A DNA stretch of 5,108 nt, from positions 1 to 5,108 of the forward strand of contig JAUXLW010000119.1 in the NCBI GenBank assembly GCA_030623545.1, given 5' to 3'. Every line of letters starts with the position of its first letter. Position 1 is the stretch's first letter. The notes under the pieces were generated by a model. That model was not told the origin of the DNA. It ran no database searches and saw nothing but the letters and a program-made list of their open reading frames with translations. This document shows, in pieces, positions 1 through 5,108 of the stretch. A program made the position numbers and the translations under genes. The DNA comes from Acidimicrobiia bacterium (GTDB lineage Bacteria; Actinomycetota; Acidimicrobiia; Spongiisociales; SHLN01).

Positions 1-10
1 AGGAGCAAAT

Positions 11-43
11 CCCCTCCTGCGCAGCGCAGCGGAGTGGGAGGGG
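11..43. repeat. G/C-rich hairpin beside the inverted repeat copy
   Basis: CCCCTCC at 11-17 can pair with GGAGGGG at 37-43. Alternatively an inner CTGCG at 17-21 pairs with CGCAG at 25-29 around a CAG loop. The outer arms are the same sequence as the arms of the hairpin at 289-307, so the two hairpins look like related parts of one repeat family, this one with a longer loop. It is followed by a mirror-symmetric run, GAGCGAAGCGAG (49-60). Confidence 0.6.
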
Positions 44-62
44 AAAGCGAGCGAAGCGAGCA

Positions 63-89
63 GGGGTGGGGTCGTGCCCACCAACGGCA
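63..89 (+). repeat. Inverted copy of the same repeat
   Basis: Positions 63-89, read on the plus strand, match the reverse complement of 260-286 at 23 of 27 positions. The 12-nt end CAACGGCA with its preceding CCCA context is nearly identical, and a G-rich GGGGTGGGGTCGT block corresponds to GGGGGTGGGTCGT. The repeat family therefore occurs in both orientations about 170 nt apart. What lies between (90-259) shows no gene, so there is no sign of a transposase. Confidence 0.7.
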
Positions 90-259
90 CCCTGAGAGGA
101 GTGTTGGACGCGTGGCATCGATGACACACAATCAGGCACCGCGCGCACCAAGCCCTCAACGCACACAAGGCCGGACACGAAGGTGCGTTGACGGTGCACC
201 ACCCGGGCAGTGTGAAACGTGCAGCAACGATCCTTCCCGGATCAGTGCTCTCTCACGAC

Positions 260-374
260 TGCCGTTGTTGGGAACGACCCACCCCCGACCCCTCCCCACG
301 GGAGGGGCGCACACATTCGCCGCTTGTTGGGAACCACCCACCCGCACACAGTCGGCGTTGTTGGGAACGACGCC
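260..374 (-). repeat. Three degenerate direct copies of a repeat with core TTGTTGGGAAC
   Basis: On the plus strand the 11-nt core TTGTTGGGAAC occurs at 265-275, 324-334 and 358-368, followed by (G/C)AC. The wider copies 262-284 and 321-343 match at 20 of 23 positions, sharing the tail CACCCACCC or GACCCACCC. The last two copies also share an upstream CGCACACA (308-315 and 343-350), making a roughly 35-nt tandem unit. Between the first and second copies sits an extra stretch of about 25 nt that contains the 289-307 hairpin. Strand is given as minus to contrast with the inverted copy at 63-89. Confidence 0.75.
289..307 (-). terminator. Perfect 8-bp G/C hairpin after the operon, possible terminator without a U-tract
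   Basis: CCCCTCCC (289-296) and GGGAGGGG (300-307) are perfectly complementary around a 3-nt CAC loop. The stem begins 69 nt past the ygfK-like stop codon. In the minus-strand transcript it is followed by UCGGGGG and not by a run of U, so it is not a classical intrinsic terminator. It could still stabilise the 3' end or assist termination, as U-less hairpins are proposed to do in high-GC actinobacteria. It may equally be only a piece of the repeat family. Confidence 0.4.
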
Positions 375-376
375 TC

Positions 377-2167
377 TCAGTCCGAAGTCAGCTGGGCAAC
401 GCGGAGCGGGAAGGGCTCCTCGCCGTTGAGGGCTGTCGTCAGAGTGGCGGCGTTTTCGTCGCCGGCCTGCTGATTGCTTTTGACCGCATAGCCATCCGCT
501 CCTTGCAAGACCAGGAAGGCCTGCTCGTCGGCTTCGAGGGCGAAACGGTCGGGATCTGTGAAGAGCCGGGGCTTGATCTGAGCCGGATCTCCGGTCTCGG
601 GACAGAACGTCAAGCAATTGCCGCATTCGTTGCACAACTCCACCAGCACGAAATACTGCTGGCGGGCATCGAGTCCCAGCTCCTCCGGTGTGGCAAGGCG
701 AAAGAAGGCATCGTTGGGACAAACGGTGACGCAGAAGTTGCAGGCCACGCAGTCCCACATCTCCAGGTCGTGTTCCACAGCCCGGGGGAGCTTGAGGTTC
801 CCGTCTTTGCGGTAGACCTCGTTGCGCTCGGGATCGTGCAAGCCCGCGACGTAGGCGTCGACTGCTCCCGTCCGGCTCTCGGCCTGCGCCGCCTCCTGGG
901 AATGGCGGTGCCAGGCATTGAGATCGGTGCAGCCGGCTTCTTCCATAGCCTTCTGCAGGTTCTTGAGCATCGGCTTGAGGCGCCCGTATCCGCCCGGCTT
1001 GAGCAGATCGGAGCACACGGTCAGCGGTGCCAGGCCCAGGCCGGCGGCTTGTGCCATGTTGTCCTTGTTGAGGCCGGCCGAAAAGCTCACCTGGACTGAG
1101 CCGTCTTGACCGTCCACCCGCAGCTTCCCCGGCAGAGCGCGGTTGAGCCGGTCGAGCAACGTGGTGGTCACAACATGCAACGGCGGCCCGGACAGATACA
1201 TTGTTTCGTCGGGCATCCACCCCTTGTGGTTCTCGACGACGAGGGTGTTGCTCAACTTGACTCCGAACTGACGCCCGTTCTCGGCCGCAAAGCTCTCCAA
1301 CTCCTCGATCAGCTCGATACCGCGCTCGAACTGCAGGTCGGCGTCGAAATCGGACTGGCGGAGCCGAACCTCGTCGAAGCCCAGTTCATCGTTGACGATG
1401 GCGCCGACATTGTCGAAGCCGAGGAGGGTGGGGTTGAGCTTGACGATGACATCGAGGCTGTGGCGGGTCATGAGGTGCTTGGAGATTCCTTCGATTTCGT
1501 CCGGTGGGCACCCATGGAAAGTCGACAGGGTGGCGGTGTCGGCGATTCGGGCCTTGAACGGGTAGTCCCGCCATTCGGTGAAGGGCTCGGGGATCAGGGG
1601 TCGAAAGCGGTCGATGACGGCCCCGGCGTCCACCATCGAGTCGATGTAGGCGCCAACTTCGGGCGTCGAGATTCCGGCAAGGTCGTACCCCACCGAGAGG
1701 TCGAAGATGTGGGGCCCGGGATCATCGCCCAGGTACGGCTTGAGCTCATCCCACCCGGTGAGGATGTCGATCATCATCCACGCCTTGACATACTCGTCGA
1801 GCGACTGGGGGATCTTCAGTTCCTGACTCCACTCGATGTTGTAGCCGATGGTCTGCATGTCGATGCAGGGTCGGCCGATCTCGAGCTCGTCGAGAATCTG
1901 CACGGTCTTCAGCTCGATCAGTCGCGAGCCCCCGAGCCACGACAGGACGATGTTTTCTGTGAGTTGGCTGTGGGGACCTGCCGCCGGGCCGACGGGTGTC
2001 GCGGCCGGCCGGCCGAGGAAGCTCATCGTCAGGTCGGGACCTTCCGACACGTTGAAGATTCGGGCAATCGGGAGATCAAAGATCCGCTTGCGGGTTCCCC
2101 ACTCATATGCCACACGTCCCAGCAACACGTCGAGCGGCATCGGTGTGAGCGGTGGCTTGTGGTCCAT
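377..2167 (-). CDS. ygfK: YgfK-type iron-sulfur oxidoreductase, compact form (TIM barrel plus 2x[4Fe-4S] domain, no FAD/NAD(P) module)
   Basis: Homologue of the YgfK subunit annotated as putative selenate reductase and tied to selenium-dependent Mo hydroxylases and purine breakdown. Of its 596 residues, about 45-400 form a dihydroorotate/dihydropyrimidine dehydrogenase-like TIM barrel: ATPVGPAAGPHSQL at 56-69, ELKTVQILD at 85-93, STFHGCPPDEIE at 215-226 (with conserved Cys220), VKLNPTLLG at 242-250, FGVKLSNTL at 301-309 and SDLLKPGGYGRL at 386-397. A hydrophilic linker (about 405-468) leads to a ferredoxin domain with two CX2CX2CX3CP motifs: Cys473/476/479/483 and Cys512/515/518/522, enough for two [4Fe-4S] clusters. 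E. coli YgfK has about 1030 residues, with a GltD-like FAD and nucleotide-binding module between the barrel and the ferredoxin domain. That module is wholly absent here, with the frame continuous across the junction. Flavin in the barrel is expected from the fold, not seen. Last gene of the operon; start set by an AAGGAG site. Likely role: reducing a purine or pyrimidine-like ring with electrons from a separate partner. Confidence 0.9.
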   Translation of the reverse strand: MDHKPPLTPMPLDVLLGRVAYEWGTRKRIFDLPIARIFNVSEGPDLTMSFLGRPAATPVGPAAGPHSQLTENIVLSWLGGSRLIELKTVQILDELEIGRPCIDMQTIGYNIEWSQELKIPQSLDEYVKAWMMIDILTGWDELKPYLGDDPGPHIFDLSVGYDLAGISTPEVGAYIDSMVDAGAVIDRFRPLIPEPFTEWRDYPFKARIADTATLSTFHGCPPDEIEGISKHLMTRHSLDVIVKLNPTLLGFDNVGAIVNDELGFDEVRLRQSDFDADLQFERGIELIEELESFAAENGRQFGVKLSNTLVVENHKGWMPDETMYLSGPPLHVVTTTLLDRLNRALPGKLRVDGQDGSVQVSFSAGLNKDNMAQAAGLGLAPLTVCSDLLKPGGYGRLKPMLKNLQKAMEEAGCTDLNAWHRHSQEAAQAESRTGAVDAYVAGLHDPERNEVYRKDGNLKLPRAVEHDLEMWDCVACNFCVTVCPNDAFFRLATPEELGLDARQQYFVLVELCNECGNCLTFCPETGDPAQIKPRLFTDPDRFALEADEQAFLVLQGADGYAVKSNQQAGDENAATLTTALNGEEPFPLRVAQLTSD

Positions 2168-2172
2168 TAGAT

Positions 2173-2178
2173 CTCCTT
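2173..2178 (-). promoter_or_regulatory. Strong ribosome binding site for the ygfK-like gene
   Basis: On the minus strand the amidohydrolase stop TAA is followed by C, AAGGAG, ATCTA and then ATG. A full AAGGAG Shine-Dalgarno therefore sits 5 nt before the start at 2167, inside the 12-nt intergenic gap. This fixes the start codon and contrasts with the weak site before the amidohydrolase gene. Confidence 0.85.
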
Positions 2179-2179
2179 G

Positions 2180-3202
2180 TTACAGCCTGGCAAATAATCG
2201 CTTGGCTTGCTCGCCGGCCTTGGCCCGTACCTCGGCGGGATCGACCCGGGTGGCAGCTCCATCCTCGAGCACTATCTCACCATCCATCTCGACTTGCAGG
2301 GGCCGTACTCCCGGCGTGAAGGCCAGGTGCCATGGATCCATTGGCTCATAGGACCATGTCACCCGGTCGTTGCGGGCTTCGGGCACCAGATCCCATCCGG
2401 TTTCCAGCCAGGCCCAGGAAGGGTCGGGAGTGGCGGTGACGTCCACCGACCGGTGCATCACATACGCCAGACGGAAGGACTCAATCATGTTGGCGCCGAT
2501 CCCGTCGGTGCCAAGAGCCACCGGGTTGGAAAAGCGGGCCGGGTTGGCGTAGCCGACGGCATTGTTGAGGTTGGACCGGGGGTTGTGAAGGATGGTCCCC
2601 TGCAGATCGTGGTCGGTGGGCAGATGGACGCAGTGGGCCAGCAGCCACTCAGGACGAGTGAGCCCGGCCAGCTTTTGTGGGGCGTCGATGTCTTCAGCGC
2701 CTTCTGCCACGTGGATGTGAACTCCCGCTCCTAACTCGGTCGCGAGCGCGGCGGCCGCAGCCAGGGTCTCGTCTTCGCAGGTGAACGTGGCATGAATTCC
2801 AACCAATCCCCGGCCTCCTGCGGAAATAAACCGGCGATTCTCTTCGAGGCCTCTCCGGGCTCCGTCGGCGCCATGCCGGTCGGTGACGCCGTAGGCACAC
2901 ACCACCCTGACACCGACCGTGGCGCATGCCTCGGCGATGACATCCAGGCTTCCCTCGATGGCATTGGGGGACTCGTGATGGTCGATGATGGCGGTGGTGC
3001 CCTGCTCGAGAGCCTCGAGAGCTCCCAGCATTGCCGACCAGCGGATCATCTCCAGGTCGAGGGCCGCATCGAGCCGCCACCAGATTTGCTCGAGAACCTC
3101 CAGGAAGGTCGCCGCAGTCTTGGGTGGCGCAGGCATTCCCCGCGCCAGAGCCGAGTACAAATGGTGGTGGGCACACACCTGGCCCGGTGTGACCGCAGTC
3201 AT
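2180..3202 (-). CDS. ssnA: SsnA-type metal-dependent amidohydrolase, lacking the usual N-terminal segment
   Basis: Member of the subtype of amidohydrolase TIM barrels that includes guanine deaminase and the ATZ/TRZ hydrolases; probably deaminates or hydrolyses a purine-like compound in the cytoplasm. Visible in its 340 residues: the HxH metal pair His12/His14 (CAHHHLYSALARG), DHHESPNAIEGSLD at 74-87 (typical of SsnA), HIHVAE at 162-167 with metal His164 and acid-base Glu167, AHCVHL with His190, HNPRSNLNNAVG at 206-217, and GTDGIG with metal Asp233. E. coli SsnA has about 442 residues. Here about 50-60 N-terminal residues before the HxH strand are absent, and the helical stretch after Asp233 is short. 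ATG at 3202 is the only plausible start: the frame reaches a stop at 3224-3226 with no other ATG, GTG or TTG between. Its Shine-Dalgarno is poor (only GAG, 3 nt away), so translation is probably coupled to the upstream gene, 13 nt before. The family call is firm; the substrate is unknown. Confidence 0.85.
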   Translation of the reverse strand: MTAVTPGQVCAHHHLYSALARGMPAPPKTAATFLEVLEQIWWRLDAALDLEMIRWSAMLGALEALEQGTTAIIDHHESPNAIEGSLDVIAEACATVGVRVVCAYGVTDRHGADGARRGLEENRRFISAGGRGLVGIHATFTCEDETLAAAAALATELGAGVHIHVAEGAEDIDAPQKLAGLTRPEWLLAHCVHLPTDHDLQGTILHNPRSNLNNAVGYANPARFSNPVALGTDGIGANMIESFRLAYVMHRSVDVTATPDPSWAWLETGWDLVPEARNDRVTWSYEPMDPWHLAFTPGVRPLQVEMDGEIVLEDGAATRVDPAEVRAKAGEQAKRLFARL

Positions 3203-3215
3203 CGGCTCGAATGCT

Positions 3216-5108
3216 TCACGCGATCACGGGATCCGGGCCACTCATTGGCAGGCTGTTACGCCACTTCCCGTCGACATCGTGGAGGGCTGCTGCCACAGCG
3301 CCGGCGGTCGGCACCAGCCCGATCTCTCCCACGCCTTTGATCCCGTACGGCGAGTTGGGCTGGGGGGCTTCCACCAGAATCACGTCGATCTGGGGCATGT
3401 CCTTCGGCCGGATGATTCCCAGGCTCCGCAGGGTCATATTGGTGGGCCTGCCCTCGTCGTCGGTTGGGAAGTCTTCCGACAGGGCATAACCGAGTCCCAT
3501 GTGCACCGAACCTTCGATCTGGCCTTCACACAGCACAGGGTTGACGGCCTTTCCCACATCATGAGCCGCGACGACCCTTTCGATCTTGCCCGTGTCATGA
3601 TCGGCGATTATGACCTGGGCGGCGTAACCGAAAGTGGAGTGGATGATGGGGTTTTCCACGTCGTCCTCTAGTGAGTTGGTCCAGTCGACCCGGTACTCGC
3701 CGACGTAATCCACTCCGATCTTGCGGCCGTCCTCGTTGGCTACCCGGCAGGCGTCGGCCACGGAGCCGGCTCCCATCAGCGTGCCTCGCGATCCCGTGGT
3801 CTGGCCTGCTCCGAGCTCCCGGGTCGTGTCGACGACCACTCTGATGTCCTGTGGGTCCACTCCAAGCTCTTCCACGGCGACCTGAAGAGCGACGGTATGG
3901 ACCCCCTGGCCCATCTCGGTCCAGCAGTGGCGCACCTCGACGGTTCCGTCCTCTTCGAACCTGACGACGGCTTTGGCGATTTCCTTGAAGCCATTCCCGA
4001 GGCCGGAGTTCTTGATCCCCAGGCCCATACCGACGGCCTTGCCGTCGGCTCTGGCGTCGTCATAGACGGCCTTCACAGCGTCGAGGCATTGCCGTGCTCC
4101 CAGAGCGCCGTCATCCATGACTTGCCCCGGGCCCCAGACCACACCCGGTTCGACAACATTGCGAGAGCGAATCTCCCAGCCGCTGATCCCCACCTTCTCG
4201 GCGAGGCGATCGAGGGCGCCCTCCATGGCGAACTGGGCCTGGTTGGCACCGAATCCCCGAAAGGCCCCACACACCGGGTTGTTGGTGCGGGCTGCCGTTG
4301 ATTCCACGTTGATGGTCGGCAGGACGTAGGGGCCGGAAGCGTGCCCGGCGGCCCTCTCCAGAACCTTCATCCCGACCGAGGCGTAGGGACCGGAGTCTCC
4401 GAGCATCCTGGCCCGCAAACCCGTCAGCTTCCCATCCTTGTCGCATCCCACCGCCAGGTCGATGCGGATGGGGTGGCGCTTGGGATGGAGTATCAGCGAC
4501 TCTTCCCTGGTCAGGGTGCACTTGACGGGCTTGCCGAGCAGCCACGCGGCCAGCGCCGTCTGCGCCTGATTCGACATGTCCTCCTTGCCTCCGAAGGCAC
4601 CTCCGTTGGAGACCAGCTCCACCACCACCTGGTCCGTCTCGATGCCGAGGACGCTGGCGATCTGGTTGCGGTCGTCCCAGACTCCCTGGCCCCCGCTGTA
4701 GACCATGAGGGTGCCATCCTCCTGCGGGACCGCCAGGGTGGACTCGGGCTCCAGAAAGGCGTGCTCGACTCTTTGTGTTTGGAACACTTCATTGATCACG
4801 TGGGCCGAGCCGGCGAGAGCAGCATCGACGTCACCTCGCTCATAGCGGGAAACGGACAGCACATTGCCGTCGAGGCCCCAAACGGCGTCCTCTTCGGAAG
4901 CGACGGCGACGGCAGGGTCGGTAAAGGGCCTGAGGACGTTGTATTCGATATCGATGGCGGCTGCCCCCTCGCGGGCTGCCACCACATCTTCCGCTACCAC
5001 GAAAGCGAGGATGTCCCCCAGGTACGACGTCTTGCCGCCTTCAGGGATGAACACCGGCCAGTCGGTGTAGATGATTCCCACCCGGAGCTCACCGGGAACG
5101 TCGGCGGC
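3216..5108 (-). CDS. xdhD: Molybdenum hydroxylase large (Mo-cofactor) subunit, XdhD / xanthine dehydrogenase type, 5' end outside the window
   Basis: This subunit binds the molybdopterin cofactor and hydroxylates a carbon next to nitrogen in a heterocycle, most likely a purine, in the cytoplasm. The frame is open to the window edge, giving 630 visible residues. A GTG at 5081 is internal, because family-like sequence (DVPGE, then DWPVFIPEG) spans it. Numbering from the codon at 5108: remnant of the a/b hammerhead domain at about 1-55; Gln141 in SGGQGVWDDRN; GGAFGGKED at 169-177; HPKRHP near 208-213; LERAAGH with Arg252; CGAFRGFGANQ at 280-290; EMGQGVHT near 398-405; GQIEGS at 529-534; GVGE with the catalytic-type Glu595. 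The C-terminus looks complete. From memory, the HPKRHP / LERA / AFRGFG spacing resembles E. coli XdhD and the selenium-dependent hydroxylases more than CO dehydrogenase. Any N-terminal 2Fe-2S domain, and the FAD subunit, would lie outside the window. It is the first visible gene of the operon. The exact substrate is inferred. Confidence 0.93.
   Translation of the reverse strand, partial: AADVPGELRVGIIYTDWPVFIPEGGKTSYLGDILAFVVAEDVVAAREGAAAIDIEYNVLRPFTDPAVAVASEEDAVWGLDGNVLSVSRYERGDVDAALAGSAHVINEVFQTQRVEHAFLEPESTLAVPQEDGTLMVYSGGQGVWDDRNQIASVLGIETDQVVVELVSNGGAFGGKEDMSNQAQTALAAWLLGKPVKCTLTREESLILHPKRHPIRIDLAVGCDKDGKLTGLRARMLGDSGPYASVGMKVLERAAGHASGPYVLPTINVESTAARTNNPVCGAFRGFGANQAQFAMEGALDRLAEKVGISGWEIRSRNVVEPGVVWGPGQVMDDGALGARQCLDAVKAVYDDARADGKAVGMGLGIKNSGLGNGFKEIAKAVVRFEEDGTVEVRHCWTEMGQGVHTVALQVAVEELGVDPQDIRVVVDTTRELGAGQTTGSRGTLMGAGSVADACRVANEDGRKIGVDYVGEYRVDWTNSLEDDVENPIIHSTFGYAAQVIIADHDTGKIERVVAAHDVGKAVNPVLCEGQIEGSVHMGLGYALSEDFPTDDEGRPTNMTLRSLGIIRPKDMPQIDVILVEAPQPNSPYGIKGVGEIGLVPTAGAVAAALHDVDGKWRNSLPMSGPDPVIA

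Larger units (their letters stand above)
1..376. other. Intergenic region downstream of the operon, repeat-rich, no credible gene
   Basis: Open frames cross this stretch on both strands, but their translations are low-complexity (rich in Pro, Arg, Gly), match no family, and lie over repeats. The stretch holds an inverted pair and tandem copies of a G/C-rich repeat, and several short hairpins: 11-43, 229-243 (stem GATCC/GGATC) and 289-307. No tRNA, promoter or start with a convincing ribosome binding site was seen. The repeat may continue past the left edge. Confidence 0.75.

Noticed and set aside
260..374. Possible CRISPR array, from the repeated TTGTTGGGAAC core
   Set aside because: There are only three copies, they are degenerate, the spacing is uneven (59 and 34 nt), the supposed spacers are similar to each other, and no cas gene is nearby.
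34..429. Plus-strand open frame of 131 codons across the left spacer
   Set aside because: It overlies the repeats, has low-complexity Pro/Arg/Gly-rich translation, has no ribosome binding site, and runs into the coding end of the ygfK-like gene on the other strand.
156..1220. Minus-strand open frame overlapping the ygfK-like 3' end and the spacer
   Set aside because: It is an Arg/Pro/Gly-rich translation in another frame of the ygfK-like gene, with no recognisable domain.
602..2167. Calling the YgfK-like protein a glutamate synthase or a pyrimidine dehydrogenase
   Set aside because: The barrel motifs (ATPVGPAAGPH, STFHGCPPDEIE, SDLLKPGGY) and the ssnA/xdhD neighbours match YgfK better. The resemblance to PreA is architectural.
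1106..2170. Long plus-strand open frame antisense to the ygfK-like gene
   Set aside because: It is a shadow frame typical of high-GC coding DNA. The minus-strand frame carries clear YgfK motifs and cysteine clusters, and the antisense translation resembles no family.
3216..5081. GTG at 5081 as the true start of the Mo subunit
   Set aside because: Conserved family-like residues (DVPGE before the GIIYTDWPVF stretch) continue in frame to the window edge, and the domain would be cut in the middle. The gene is partial at the edge.

Overview
The window is a high-GC bacterial segment with tightly packed genes and strongly G/C-ending codons. This fits an actinobacterium (possibly an Acidimicrobiia-like lineage) or a Chloroflexota-type organism, but composition and protein style are the only clues, so the taxon is a guess.

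Layout: three genes lie head-to-tail on the minus strand and fill about 377-5108. In transcription order they are (1) a molybdenum hydroxylase large subunit of the XdhD / xanthine dehydrogenase type, whose N-terminus runs off the right edge; (2) an SsnA-type amidohydrolase that starts 13 nt after the first gene stops; and (3) a YgfK-type iron-sulfur oxidoreductase that starts 12 nt after the amidohydrolase stops, behind a strong ribosome binding site. They are almost certainly one operon whose promoter lies outside the window. Positions 1-376 hold no credible gene. They carry degenerate, G/C-rich repeats built around TTGTTGGGAAC, with an inverted copy near the left edge and hairpins, including one perfect 8-bp stem about 70 nt downstream of the operon's last stop codon.

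How the genes fit together: the xdhD / ssnA / ygfK trio is also neighbouring in E. coli (there ygfK-ssnA-ygfM-xdhD), in a cluster linked by comparative genomics to selenium-dependent molybdenum hydroxylases and more recently to purine/uric-acid breakdown. Here the order is reversed, and no ygfM-like FAD subunit lies between the genes. The Mo subunit keeps the residues that position purines in xanthine dehydrogenase. A reasonable inference is a route in which a purine-like heterocycle is hydroxylated by the Mo enzyme, deaminated or hydrolysed by the amidohydrolase, and reduced by the YgfK-like protein.

Most notable points: the YgfK homologue is a compact form (about 596 aa against about 1030 in E. 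coli). It lacks the internal GltD-like FAD/NAD(P) module, so its architecture is like PreA of the PreA/PreT dihydropyrimidine dehydrogenase. The SsnA homologue begins almost directly at the metal-binding HxH motif, without the N-terminal beta-sandwich segment usual in the family.
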